Origin: Rachycentron canadum
Lineage: Eukaryota; Chordata; Actinopteri; Carangiformes; Rachycentridae
Assembly: GCA_038496675.1 (NCBI GenBank)
Contig: CM076671.1
Span: forward strand, 4,620,107 to 4,684,106
Reading direction: 5' to 3'
Length of the DNA stretch: 64,000 nucleotides
The translations under genes and the position numbers were made by a program. Positions 37,964 to 50,903 of this stretch are shown one piece after another; position 1 is the stretch's first letter, and each line of letters starts with the position of its first letter. A model generated the notes under the pieces. That model had not been told where the DNA came from. It made no database searches and worked only from the letters and a program-made list of their open reading frames with translations.

Positions 37964-40172
37964 TCAGAAGTGTCGTGGTATGGGATTCAGAGCCCATTTC
38001 TTCTTTCTGCGCTCCCTCGGTACTCTGGGTTTGGTGTTAATGTAATCACACTGGGAGTCCATCTTCCTCAGCTTGGCCTGGGAGACACATGAAGACAATT
38101 GAGCAATAGCAATTGAGCAAGATTTTTAAAGTCAGATGCCAACACTTTTTTATTTACAGGCCAATTAAGCAATACATAAGATAATAAATGCAACAATTTT
38201 CCAAAACAGAATTTACTTCCTAATGGGGATGAGAAAGCTCTCACACTTTTGTTTTTGTTTTTTTAGTGGGAAACTATTTTTAAATTGATGAAATAAAGAA
38301 TAGTTGGATAACCTAAAAATGTAAAAATATTCAAATGATTTTATATATCAGACAATCCTTAGCAGGAAGGGTAGCGCTTGGATGTGACACCCTCAAAAAT
38401 CATGACGTGCCTCCATTTTAACGCCACGCATCGACTCAACTTACAACTTTGTAATTGTACAAGTAATTGTCACAAAAAAGGGTGAAAAGAATCATTTTCC
38501 CCCAACATATTAGCTCTGAGTTTATAATATCTCAATACATGTGCTTGAGGAATATCTCACCCAGGTGACAAAGGTGATGATGGTGATAATTACGCTGTAG
38601 ATGCTGAGAATTACAACCACCAGAATCCAAATCCAGACAATTCCATGGCTTTGTTGAACAGAATTGTTCCCACAGGTCTTGATATCTGCTGGAAGAGGCA
38701 AATATAGTGTACTTTACTGTATGCACACAAATTTATAGACGCGCACTTGGTCTTCGTATCAAAAGCTTGACACTTCATGGAAATATTTACCTTTCGCAAT
38801 GACCTGGGTCTTCAAGTCACTTTGTACTTTTTTGAAAGGAGGAGGGAACGTGACTGCGCCCTCACACCTGTAGATTCCATGGTAATTGTCCATCAGTTCA
38901 GAAAGGATGAAACTGATTGATTCATTTTGTTTTCCCTGGTGCAGTGTTACACCATCCCTTCCATGTAGTTGCGAACATGACGGTGAATTGTTCTCAAGGT
39001 TGCATGTAATGTTGGTAATCACTTCTTTGTCCTTGAGAAGGTAAAACATCATCTTTTGAGCTTTCACAATTGGGCACGGCACATATACAGGAACACACAG
39101 AGGTTTCAGCTCCTCTGAAGAGGAAAAAAAGTGACAATGATTCAGAATGCAATTCTTTTCTCATTTGTTACTCTAGATGTCTCTTACACAAAGTACAATG
39201 TCAGCTCTCTGGCTGGCAAAATACTGCCGATCTCACAAAACACATTGAAACTCTGAAATAAAAAACATTGCTCTAAGCAGAGAGTTACAGTAGCACAGCA
39301 TTGTGTATGTTCTTGCTGTAAACCAAGTCAGGATGCTTGTGTCGTTGCTGTAACTAACACCAAACTCCTTTACAAAGGAAATCCTTTTTTTTTTTTTGAC
39401 AGCTACATCTACTCTGAAGATTCATCTATATGCATTTAATTCCACTGTCTGAAATTCAAGCTCTGAAACTCGTCATTTCACAGCAACTGCACCCCCACAC
39501 GGAATTTGTTCAGTAAAAGTCTAAACACATTTAAACAGGCTCACGTTTCACCTAAAAAGAGATTTGCCACATAAGTGGCACTCTTGAAGTCCACATATAC
39601 CAACATTCAGTCGCAATTAAGAGGATATATGGATCATCTTTGGTACTGATGAACAGGTAAACAGTCAAGTGAGGAAATTTCCACTATAAACTATTGAGGA
39701 ATATATTCATGTTCTTTAAGCCTCAACTTTCCATGTTTTATGTGCCTGGATCTAACCACAGAGACACCACTGCTGCAGTGTATCACTCTGCTGTCTAAAT
39801 TCACTGATACAAGATTCTCTGTACAAAGAATGAAGGTGATTACCTCGGTGTTTACAAAGGAAACCAAACAGTCTCACTGTTGCTGTACAGTGCCCAGTAA
39901 ATTCTCTTGGTTTGATAGAAAGTACCATTTACTATTAAGTTAGTTGATAACAATTATTTGCATTTTAGTGGTAATTTCTAACAAATTATATGTATTTCTA
40001 GAAACAGCTCCTACCTGAATAATCCGTATGAGCATGTAAACGACTTTAAACTGGAATATATGTGATGCAGTAAAGTCCATAACTTACCATTGCAGGGGCA
40101 GGTGCTCTGAGACTGAGTGGTATGAGACAGCTTGCACATGAGAAGGATGATGAACATCCAGCAAACACTCAT
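37964..40172 (-). CDS. cd28: T-cell costimulatory receptor CD28
   Basis: CD28 is a type I membrane receptor on T cells that binds B7 ligands and gives the costimulatory signal. Four minus-strand exons, one per module as in mammals, join to 215 residues (human 220): 40172-40088 (signal peptide), 39114-38791 (IgV domain), 38685-38561 (stalk and membrane helix), 38077-37964 (cytoplasmic tail). The IgV exon has Cys pairs C42/C112 and C66/C75 at the CD28-family positions, N-glycosylation sites N63 and N92, and the ligand loop TFPPPF (117-122) in place of mammalian MYPPPY. A single stalk Cys141 would allow a disulfide homodimer. The tail has DYINTKPR (Tyr190) at the site of mammalian DYMNMTPR. CTLA4 is the alternative, but its tail motif YVKM is absent. 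Location beside raph1 matches human 2q33. Confidence 0.88.
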
Positions 40173-41808
40173 CTTGATCTTTTGCCCCGTGAGTGTGAAT
40201 TTGCCTCCAGCACAATAACGTCCTCAAGGCTTTCCCTCATCACCTAAAACTAGAAGCTCTTCCAGCAAACTACACAGAGTTTGTGTGCTGCAGAGGAACC
40301 TGATCCGTTACTCTGATATCATCAACCCAGGTTCCATGCACTCGTTAATATGACTGTTATACATCATATCCTCCTTGTGTGTGATCGAAGCACTCCCACA
40401 GCGCTGCAATGACTGAGTCTTACACACCCTCTCTTAAAGGAAAACATCCTGTGACTGAAAACGCCTCCTCTCAAGTTTCTGTTCTCTCCCAGCATTTGTG
40501 ACCTTTTGGTTCCTTAAGTGTTAGTACGGTAAGACGACTGTCGTGTCTTCATTTAGGCCATTGCTGGGCAGTTCTGTTTCTGTTTCTTTCTCAGTTCAGT
40601 GTTCAGTTTTCTGTCTCTCGCAGAAGAAGACATCACAGCTTGTGATGTAATATTAATTATGAATGAAATTTTGCTATTGTCTAAACATAAAGGGCTTTGT
40701 ATTATTTTGTAAGGTGCATCATATTTAATTTGATTAAAGCTCCTTGTCACCTGTAACTACATGGAAATACAACCTTTAACCTTTTCTGCTGTGTAGCTGC
40801 ATGTGTTCAAGCAGTATGAGAAGATCATTGTTGCATTCACAGGTGGAGGCGGACTGAGTGACCAAAAGTGCACTGACCCAGTGTACTATGAAGCAAAGTT
40901 TTCTGAACACAATGAGAAATGGCAAACAGATATGGAACTAGATTGAGGTGATATTTGTGTGATTGTCAAAGTGTCACTGTCTCATTAGATCCGTCAAACT
41001 CAGTCTGGGAGAGATGAAAAAGAAACTACAACTGCTATGAAACCGAAAAAAAAAAGAAGTGCACAGTGCTTGTGCTGTGCAGCAGTACCACCTATTAGAG
41101 AAGGTCCCTCCAAAACACAGGGTATTGGCCTTAATCTTGAGTCTTCAACATGGTCAAAAAAAAAAAAAAAAAAAGTCCAAAACTCCATTACACACTAAAT
41201 TTGAGACGAAGTTGCAATAGGTTTCTCAGTCCACTAGATGGCAACAAAGCATTTTATTTTGCTCAGCCTGTTGATAACAGTTTAACTACTGCAATGCTTC
41301 AAAAAAGATACACTCTTATATTGATTGCGAAACATGCGCTTCACTTCCATCGTTAAATTGGGTTTTGGAGCAGGGATTAGAGGCCACAGGTGACAAGATT
41401 CATTGTGAAGTGGGCGGATTTGCGCATTTCCAAAATGTCTGTAATTCTAACTCTGAAAATGGATGAGGGCGATTCACGGGTTAGTAACGCCATGTGTCCA
41501 TATGGATCACGCGCAATAATCTCCTAATCTGGAACATGTCCCTTTTGTCTGGTGGTGCTGACTTTGGATGAGCATCAGCAAAACTCACTGTGTGGCTCCT
41601 TCATTCATGCCACAGTGGCTCCTGGAACATTTTTATAATCTCTTTTTGATCCTTTTGGGGGACTTTGAGTTTAAGCAAAGGGTAAAGTGTCTAAGGTCTA
41701 ATTTTAGTTTTTATCAATCAACCAGCGGGACATTGCTCAAAAATATGTCAGTGTGTCAACTCGGGTAGCGCCGCAATTCATCTCTTTCCCAGTCCTATCT
41801 TATCCTTA
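40173..41808. other. cd28 upstream region
   Basis: No gene is recognisable. The stretch immediately upstream of cd28 is AT-rich with no clear core promoter motif. Purine runs occur at 41045-41060 and 41157-41174. Confidence 0.4.
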
Positions 41809-41809
41809 C

Positions 41810-41831
41810 CTGAAGCGTTCTTCTCTGCCAT
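41810..41831 (-). other. Possible divergent first coding exon (MAEKNAS...)
   Basis: On the minus strand an ATG at 41831 in good context opens seven codons, MAEKNAS, then ends in phase 1 at a strong donor, CAG followed by GTAAGGA. I found no convincing partner exon downstream (41.8 to 37 kb) apart from the cd28 exons, whose own start exon needs no partner. It may be an antisense promoter transcript, or the first exon of an unidentified gene. Confidence 0.25.
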
Positions 41832-42170
41832 CAGCGCTGATGCGGGATATTTCCCACGGTCCTTGAACGCAGCGTCGGATCCTGGGCTGGACAGGAAACG
41901 ACGGAGACGCGCAGCGTGTCTCCTCATCGGCTCCGGGAGAGAAGAATGGGAAAGGGCCGAGAAATGGACGTGTAGGCGAGTCAACGTGTGAAAACATGAG
42001 GACGGCGAGCAGTTTTTGACTAGTTACATCTTTAAAAAAAAAAAAAAAAAAAAAAGATAATTTCACATTATTCCAGGAGTTTTCCTCGTTTCCCCCGGAG
42101 GACAGGGGTATCTGCTCCCATTGGAGAACACGGGAGAGGAGTGGACCCTCTTTGTGAATCCCATCTGACT
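41820..42170 (+). promoter_or_regulatory. CpG-rich promoter and probable raph1 5' UTR exon
   Basis: CpG density is high at 41820-41990. A possible noncoding exon ends at 42170 with a consensus donor, GTAAGTGG. The next plus-strand protein exon I recognise is raph1 at 63817, so I infer this is raph1 exon 1. Another upstream first exon or a separate noncoding RNA is possible. Confidence 0.4.
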
Positions 42171-45100
42171 GTAAGTGGTTTTTCTTCAGTATTTCGCCCT
42201 GTTTTCATTCTCTAAATGATTTTCGTCCTTTCTGAAATCAGACTGAAAATGTCAATCACAAATAAATGTGACTTTATTGTGGCACACACAGAGAGCAGCC
42301 CATGTTAGATGTCCTCGGGAAAAGAGACGGGGGGGGGGGGTTAAACAGTATGTTTGCCACCACACTTCTTAAAGATATGTGTGTATATGTTGTTGCTTGT
42401 TATAAAAAGTGTTAAGGCTCTTTGGATGGGGGGGTTATGTGCCCCCTATGCGGCCATTGAACAATCCCTGTCGTGGGGAGAAAGGGTGTGCAGCGTTTGG
42501 GCCGACTGGGAAAAGAGCCGCAGCTTCCATGGGAGTGACATTTGAACATGAGCCTATTGTTGTGATGCATTTGTTAGTTTTTTATTGTTACAGCCGAGCT
42601 TTGTGGCTCTGTCGTGGCCGGCTGGGGGTATTTTCAACCTCATTTTCGTCCTCTGCATCAAACAGAGGGGGTATGTACAGTCTCCACCCTGTTCAGCGGG
42701 AGGAGGCTACCAGCTCCTGGTAATGGCCGATGCTTTTGTCGCGGATGTTTTTATATGTCGCCGGTGGACTCATGAAATGCCGCGTTTCATGACTTAAAAT
42801 CCCGTAGGAGAAGCGGCGGAGTGTGTTACTGTGGCCGGGTTGGGCACATTCTTCGCCGCCTCCTTCACAGCAGTTCACGGCCACTGTTTTAATCCCCTTT
42901 GTTGGATGACGCCGCCGGCAGCAGATGGATAACATGTAGCCAGTTTGACCAGTGCTCCCCACTTTAATGCTCGCACCCACCTTAGCTGGGAGATCTAGGC
43001 TGAGTCTATAAAGCTGTGCATTTGCTCTGAGGCCTGGTGGAAAAGTTGAACACTTCCACTGTGGTGCTGCTTCACTGACACAAATACCTTGAGCCTCCCA
43101 AGTAACCGAATGATTGTAAATGAGTTGAAACAGCTTTTCCCCTGAGGTCCTGCTGTGGTTCTCTCTCTGCATGAGGCCTCAGACTCTGCATCCTTTCAGA
43201 CATCAACACTGGAAAGATGATGACCTTTCATTGACCGTGGGGTTCAAAGGTCATCTGTAGAGGAGCTGCACACTGTGCCACTGTCTGGCTGACTTCCATA
43301 TGAATGCAGATTCAAACCCAGTAAACATTCCCTGTGTGTGTGTTGTTTGCACTATCAAAGCTAGACAAGGACAGATATTTAGCTGTATCTCTTCAATTCA
43401 GGGGCCGACGACAGCAAAACAAACAAAATGTGCTGAAAAGGAGCCACGAAGAAGCCACTTTGCCCTGCCTTTATTGCACCACAGCGGCATTATAATAGAC
43501 CGTCTGTGTCCTCAAGGCACGCTTGATTTGCATCCTCAAAGCACTAGACTAGAAGCACATTATTCTGGGCATTGAGACAGTGCAGCAACAATGCAGCCCA
43601 TTCGCTTACAGTGCAGTTAATGGGTTGAAAATAACTACTGGCCTTCTGGTTGCTCCCCCTCAGCCAGATGCATTTTAGCATGTTAGGTTTTGGGTTTTTT
43701 TTATTTTTGCAGGAGGAAAATAGCAGGAATTTGGAGTCAGATTTCACTTTCTGTTTCATCAGTGACACAGAGGAGGACAGAAAGTATATGATGCCCAAAT
43801 CACATCTGGAAAAACCCAGTGATATGTTGTTTATGTTCCTGTGGGCATTGTACTGTGGGTCTGTTTTCCTGTGCTCTGTCGCATTATAAATATTTCTGTT
43901 TCTTAAGAACTTAATTATCAGATGGTTATATAAATTGGTGGTTTTGAAAATATTATTTTTTATGTTAGAGGCAACTTTTTTGGGTTTATTTTAGGCCTGT
44001 GGCTGAAATTCAACAGATAGTTGTAGCAATATCATCATCATACCATTTTTTTTCAGCAAGTGATTCATTATTTATATCAACTTATATCAGAAGTATAGCT
44101 AACATTAGAAACAGTATTTTGTAATGGCACTGTTGAAAACACATGATCATCATTTACTCAGGAGGTTGAATTATCCTTAAGTCACTGCGTTCAGCTCAGT
44201 CATGGATTAAATTTCTAGCCACAGAGGTAAAACACATGTTAGAACAGAGTGCGTCATCTCACAGCCCCTGTTTAAAAACACATGTAAGGACATTTACTGT
44301 CAGCTTTCTTTCTCAAGGCTATTGGAAAGAGAACCTCGGCAGAGTGAGGATATATTCTGGGAGAAGAAACGGCTCAAAATACATAACCAGAAACATGGTT
44401 TTCTCATTTGTCCACTCTATCTTGTTTTGACAGAGGAGTTAGAGAAGAAAAAACCCTTCTGCTTTCCTCCTTCCATCCCTCTGCCTCATCTTGTCCTTTT
44501 TTTGTACACTTGACTTACTTGGGATTTAGTTGATTAAATGAGAAAAACAGTTGTCAAAGAAATTTTGTTCTTGAGGAATGATCCCCAGAGACTGTGTGCA
44601 TTAGAGAAGAGAGATTTGAAAGCTATTGTTGGTTGTGTGTGTGTTAGCATCTCCTGTGTGCTGGTGTGTCAGTCTGTCAGCACTTTACAGGCCCTGTTGT
44701 GCGAGTTGTAAGGGCCATGTCTGACCTCTGCCCATCCATCCACCCATGTCCATGGGCACAATAAGATTTAACTGCACAAAAGCTCCAAAGACGAGAGGCG
44801 GTGGTGGTGGTGGTGGTTGGTGTAAGTTTACCCAGGTTGTGTTACAGCCGTGGGTGCAGGTGGGTAAATGGAGAGCAAGGGGGAGAATGGCACTTCAAAC
44901 GAAGCCTTCAACACACACTGACAGAGAGCCGGAGGGGAGACTGTAACCTGATATTTCCTCACTGATAGGTGGTACCTTGGGTTGGGTTGAGAGGCTGGAG
45001 AATATAAAAGCCACCAGCTGCAGCAGGGTTCAGCTCCATGGTGCCAGACAAGATGCCATGTTTTGGGTGTGAGTGAAAGAAAGAAAGTAGCTATGTGTCA

Positions 45101-47076
45101 TTCCACCTGGGTGTGTCCCCCCTCTTGTCACAGACACGTGATCCCAGCCTGTATAGGGCCTTGTTCTGGTAACATTTTGCTGACCTTTGGTGGCAGCTGC
45201 CCCTGCCATTTGGAAACAAAGACAAATGGCTAACCAGCCTGCCTGTGGCCTCTAGAACCTCCACTGTTCCAGATAGCAAGTTGCTCTTCCTGTTGGCCTT
45301 TTCATAGACGCATAGAAACTTATATGTGTTCCCTCTACCACAGGAAATCAATTGTTTGAGATGCACTTGCGGCCTTTTCTTATTTGATGATTGATGTCTG
45401 TTCTTGAGCAAGGAGAAAACTGCGCAGTCTACACATACACCCATGTGAAGGTGTGCTGAATCCATTTGCACCGATCTATGGGCAAGGAGGCATCTACTCT
45501 CCAGCTGCACTGCTGATCGGAGTAGGCAGAAGGAGGACATCGTCCTCTCCTTTCTGGGCAATACATGACCAGGGTTCCCGTTCCGCAGGTGCAGTGTATG
45601 TGCGCAGATTAGCGCACATGCACAATCCAGCCTATAAACACAACTAAAGATGCAAAAAAGTCAAGGACTGACCTACGCTCAACTCTCCTTGCCATGTTAG
45701 TTCTCAATTCTGTGCCACTGGGTGAACGCTTTCTCCTGCAGCACTTTGCATTTTTAGTACAGGTCAGTCCTGATGGGATTTACACTCTGAATAGAAAACT
45801 CCACTTTTAGAGACTTTTACGTTGCTTTATCATTAATTCAGAAATGATTTCATGATGAATTGTTGCACTATTCCCTTTAAGAGGTCCCGTCTACTCTCCT
45901 CGATTTTCCAGTTTCCTTTCAGCAAACACCAGAGAATGGGTGCACTTGTTTGAGCCAGCTGTGAAATAGAAAAAGAGTCAGAGTTTCCGAATAGAGAAAA
46001 AGTGATAGTTGCACCCCTGTTACTCTTTTTGTCTTCTTGTGGCTGCATTGCATTCTGGTCTATTGAGCCCGCTGTCATTGGAGAAACTGATACTTCTCCA
46101 TGTTTTATGATGGATTTCTCCCTGTATGATTAGGAGGCATGCACCTGTAGAAAATTGTGGGTCTAGAAATAAGCCCCCGCTCTTTTAATGAGAAGCACAG
46201 ACACTAAAATTGAATGCTGCCTGCTCATGTTTTGACGAGTAGATTTGTCCTTTACAGATGTTACTGATGAGGCATTACCCCACATCACTTTTTCCATGAC
46301 CCGCTTTTCTATTTTTATCTAATCAGCCATGATGCATTATAAACTTGTTGTATTGTTCATTCATTAATTGTGACTTTGGTCTGCTACCTCATCCACTGTG
46401 CAGTTTGCTTAAGCAGCTTAGGCAGCCATTAATCAGTGTGACTTTGACAATGGCAACTCACTGCTGAGCTGCTGGTGAGCACCCCCCTTTCTCCTCCTCC
46501 TCTACTGTATTACAGTTGGTCTGTTTCATTCACTGCTGTCAGGGGTTTTTGTTAACTTCATAGTGCTCATGACAGGAAATGGGGGGGTTGGCTGTAAAAA
46601 TTAGGTCTGTTTGGGAGCACATTGTCTTGTCTTGACTGTTGCTCTGTCACACAGTCAGCATGATCAACACCTGTGACTGCCTCAAAGCCCTCAGGCCATT
46701 TGCCTTGTTTCTTGAGCACCTATCTTTAAGTTAAGTTACAAACAGTTGGGTAATCTCCCTGAAACTTATCCTTACATCCAAGGTTGAGAAAGGGAATCTC
46801 ATCCCAGTGGGAATGCTCAACTAGAATTCCAGCGGTCGCATCAGATATCAGTGAGGTGAGTGCTGAGGGTGGAGCGGAGGAGGTGATTTATGGTATCATG
46901 TTTTTTCCTCTACTGCAACGCTCAGTGTAATCCACAGCAAAGTCCAGTCAAAGATTCACCACAACAGTCACGGGACAGGCTGATGGACGGGATGGCCTGT
47001 CAGTGTGGATGGACAGCCTTTAGAACTAGTCCATGGATAATGGCTCTTTGACATGGAAAACACAGAATGCTTGAGG

Positions 47077-47597
47077 GAGGGAGAGAGAGAGGGAGAGGGA
47101 GAGAGAGAGGGGGAGAGAGAGAGAGAGAGGGAGAGGGAGGGAGGNNNNNNNNNNNNNNNNNNNNNNNNNNNNNNNNNNNNNNNNNNNNNNNNNNNNNNNN
47201 NNNNNNNNNNNNNNNNNNNNNNNNNNNNNNNNNNNNNNNNNNNNNNNNNNNNNNNNNNNNNNNNNNNNNNNNNNNNNNNNNNNNNNNNNNNNNNNNNNNN
47301 NNNNNNNNNNNNNNNNNNNNNNNNNNNNNNNNNNNNNNNNNNNNNNNNNNNNNNNNNNNNNNNNNNNNNNNNNNNNNNNNNNNNNNNNNNNNNNNNNNNN
47401 NNNNNNNNNNNNNNNNNNNNNNNNNNNNNNNNNNNNNNNNNNNNNNNNNNNNNNNNNNNNNNNNNNNNNNNNNNNNNNNNNNNNNNNNNNNNNNNNNNNN
47501 NNNNNNNNNNNNNNNNNNNNNTGGAGAGAGAGAGAGAGAGAGAGGGAGGGAGGGAGGGAGAGAGGGAGAGAGAGAGAGAGAGGGAGAGAGAGAGAGA
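47077..47597. repeat. (GA)n/(GGGA)n purine tract interrupted by assembly gap
   Basis: Pure purine sequence on the plus strand flanks both sides of the N run (47077-47144 and 47524-47597), built from GA and GGGA units. Mirror-repeat purine tracts of this kind can form triplex DNA. Confidence 0.9.
47145..47521. other. Assembly gap (377 N)
   Basis: Unknown bases inside the GA-rich tract. The odd length suggests an estimated, not a fixed, gap size. Confidence 0.98.
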
Positions 47598-47631
47598 AAT
47601 ACTCGTGCTGTGTGGCTGCTGCAGCAGCTTG

Positions 47632-47897
47632 CTGTATAGAAAATATGCAGTATTGACTTGGTGATGTATAATCTGTCCTGTGTAAGAATCACACACTGGG
47701 GGAGAACGTGGATTTATTTCCTATGCTCCTTATTGCTTTCACGTGCATTACTTTGCATCCTTACTTGAAGAAAATGAAATGGCCAGTCCTTCGCAGCAGA
47801 TCACGGCCATGGTTGCTGTAGAGAAAATATGCAGTATTGACTTGGTGATGTATAATCTTTCCTGTGTAAGAAGCGGATCACGGCCATGGTTGCTGTA
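47632..47897. repeat. Local duplication beside the gap
   Basis: About 57 bases at 47632-47688 recur at 47815-47872 with only two differences. A 22-base block at 47799-47820 recurs at 47876-47897, directly after the second copy. Confidence 0.85.
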
Positions 47898-50871
47898 TAT
47901 CCTGAGATAAACACCAACACCCACAGCTCCAGCGTCCTCTCTGTCCGATCAGAGTTCAGCCAGTTCTCATGAAACTGTAACAGCAGTTTGCGTGTCTGTG
48001 TGTTTGTACGTGTGTGCTGGTGTTTGTTTGCCTTTTTGCAGTCTCTGGTAACAGTTGCAGTTCAACATAGAGACACGCACACACATAGATATAAACAAAT
48101 GAAACTGTACTGTTTCCCCTCACCGTGCTGTGAAATGCCTGCCTCTTGGCCTAAAATGTTTAGACCCCTGTTTAGACAAATGTATGCTCATGCAGTTTCC
48201 ATTGACCTCTGGGTTACATTCCTGTCAAATCCACTGGGGATTGAGTTTTATATACCACTTGCTATAGACAAACAATAGTGGCATTATAAGACTATCAGAG
48301 AAGGTCAAGGATGCCGTGATTACAGCTCGTTTCCCTGGTGGCTCTTTTCGGAGGTTGGCATCTTATTGTGTTGGGGGTGTCATGTTTGTGTGTGTGGTTA
48401 GAAAAGCAGTGGTATATGTTTCAATCATTGGGAAGAGTAAATATCCTGGCACGCATTGGATTCCAGAGCAGATTGTGCGCTAGTTGCAAGTTGTCATCCT
48501 CTTGAACTGTAGCTCCAGCAGGATTCGCTTACACTACATGCATAATGTTTGAGGCCAAAACAGGCTCATCCCTGCATTATTTAAATGTTCCAGCTGTTTC
48601 AAGCGTTTCTGTGTTCATTTCAGTACACCAAAAACTGGGGCTGAAATGTCTTGCCATTAAATATGCACTGCAGCCCCCCCTCAGATCTTAACTACACTCT
48701 TACCCATAATCATGAAAGTTACCCCAGCTCAAAATGCTACACTATCCAGTCGGTACTCAAGCATGTGGTGAAACCTCAAGGAAGGGAAACAAGAGGGGTT
48801 GGAAAGCAGCCTGCCCTTGTCACACTGCCCGCTCATTGCATCCTGAGCCAAGAGCCACAAGGTTCACCTCACATCACCATCTCACTAGTGACTCTACAAT
48901 CGAATTGGCTGCCAAAAAGACTTTGGGAAGTGGAAGAACACCTGTGAGCAAAATGTGGTGGAAAAATGTAAAATGGTGAGAGTAAAGAAGTGTCAGATGG
49001 AGGAGGAAGGGAGGACAGCTTTGTTAAAACCAATAAAATGTTTTTTTCAGTGCAGCTGATGTCATGTGAAACACAACGGCTTGGAAACACTGAGATCATT
49101 CTTCGTTTTCCTCACTTCCTCCGCCAGTGTCTGGAAGTCACACTTTTTCAAAACATTTGGCTTCAAGCTAGTGCTCTGGATTTACTGTAGAGACTGACGT
49201 TGCCAGGATGCTCCATTTTCCTTTTTATATTGGGGTTCAAGGACACCAAAGGAATATAGGTGTTTCAGTCGGTAGCTGCGCAGACCTACAGCGAAGAGAG
49301 AGTCGGCCATGCTTGCCCTTGTGGAAATGGATTGACACATTTTTGTGAGAGATTCTCTTGTCAGTCGCTCAAACTTGCAGGCTTAATCTCACAAAATAGT
49401 GCTCTGTGGGTGTGTGTGTTTGTGACTGCGTCCTGCCAAATCTCATTGACTAATACCCAAGCTCCACTCCAAGTGAGCCTGAGCTGCCATTGACTTGGCT
49501 GAGTAGCTTGCTAATCTCTCTCTGCTCTGCTGATCTTCACTCTCCAGTGATTCCTGATTATTTCGGCCCATGTGCCACACAGGCAACTCAGCGAGGGAAT
49601 CGAGATCTTTGGCACCATGACCAACTTTGAGGCTGCTGGGGGGGGGGTCACTAGCACATTTGTGGTCAGTGAGCTTGACCCCGCAAACCTCACCACGGTT
49701 AGAGACCGAAACAGCGTAATGGGAAGTAAGATTTCTGTCTGTAAGCTGATCAGCTCTGAGCAAGCTGTGCTAATGAGAAGGTCTGAGAGTTGAACGCTCT
49801 TGTTTCTTTTGCTGTTAAATGAAAACAGTCCACAAAGTGTCGACACAAAGGACTACACGAGAACACAATAGGAACAGGTCCAAATGTAGACTAACACAAG
49901 AGGCATTTCAACATGTAATCCTGTATATGTGTGTTACATTACCCATAAACCCCATTGGCAGCTAGCCAGCCAGTGGGACCTCCATCAGATCCCACTGGCC
50001 ATCGTGGGAACATTCCTGACGCAGCGTTATTCCATAATTCCCACCATGTGTGGTTTTTCCAGAGCTGAGTGCTCACTGCAGGGGCTGTGGAGAATCCCAC
50101 CGAGGAGAGGAGATCAGCTTGTCGTAATCACAACCAGACTTCAGTGTGCGTGAGTGAGAATAGCAGTAGTCTGTAAATGATGCTAGCGGGTCAGTTCAGG
50201 AACATTTTCACCACAGGTTAAAGCTGAAGTTGTGTGTTCAGCCTCAGTTCATGTTTATACTGTTGTTGTGACCAGTGGGCTTTAAGTACAGTGAGTAAAC
50301 TTAAGTAATTGTGTTAATTTACTTCTGATAAATTACTTGAACTGAAAATCAGCTGGTGGTTTTAGTTAAGAAAAGACAACAGACATCTGAATCTTCAGTT
50401 CCAGTTTCTAAAGGTGACATGGATGTGAAATGATTGTAAAGGGATTATTGTCACATATTGTTTTCATCTTGGGAGACTGTGTGTGTCATCAAAATATGGT
50501 CCTAGAAACACCTACTGCAGCAAGAACAACCACAGTTGTGGTTTTGAGAACTGTGGCAGGTGTTTCTCTGTCTGATTACGTCACAACCTGCAAGATGCAG
50601 ACAGGAAACTTTACAGGTGTGTAGCTGAGATCAAAACAACAGTGGGCATCGTCCACTTATTAGTACCGAGTAGCTATTACTACATTATTACATGAGTACT
50701 GACTACTCGTAGGTCAGGGCGTCAACATGTCAAGTGATTTTTCTATTGACTGTGAAAGAGGTCAGACCATCCACTGAGCAAGAATAGCTTCTTTGCATTC
50801 CACTTGGCTTGGTGTAAAAGCAATACACTGATCAATACTAATGCACCTTCCCACTGAAGATGGGATTTGTA

Positions 50872-50903
50872 GTGAACCATCAGTCAGCTGACTGATGGTT
50901 TAC
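50872..50903. repeat. Near-perfect 32-bp palindrome without loop
   Basis: Positions 50875-50900 form a perfect 26-bp palindrome, AACCATCAGTCAG followed by its reverse complement. Three more bases on each side extend it to 32 bp with one mismatch. The centre is an E-box, CAGCTG. Confidence 0.85.

Noticed and set aside
41000..41188. 62-codon minus-strand ORF with a hydrophobic end
   Set aside because: Built on poly-A/T runs, with no similarity and no splice fit.
45091..45561. 156-codon minus-strand ORF
   Set aside because: No recognisable motif and no splice partners; consistent with chance in 22 kb of intron.
46968..47696. Ser/Leu/Pro or Arg/Glu repeat proteins across the GA tract
   Set aside because: Translation of a GA microsatellite plus an N gap.
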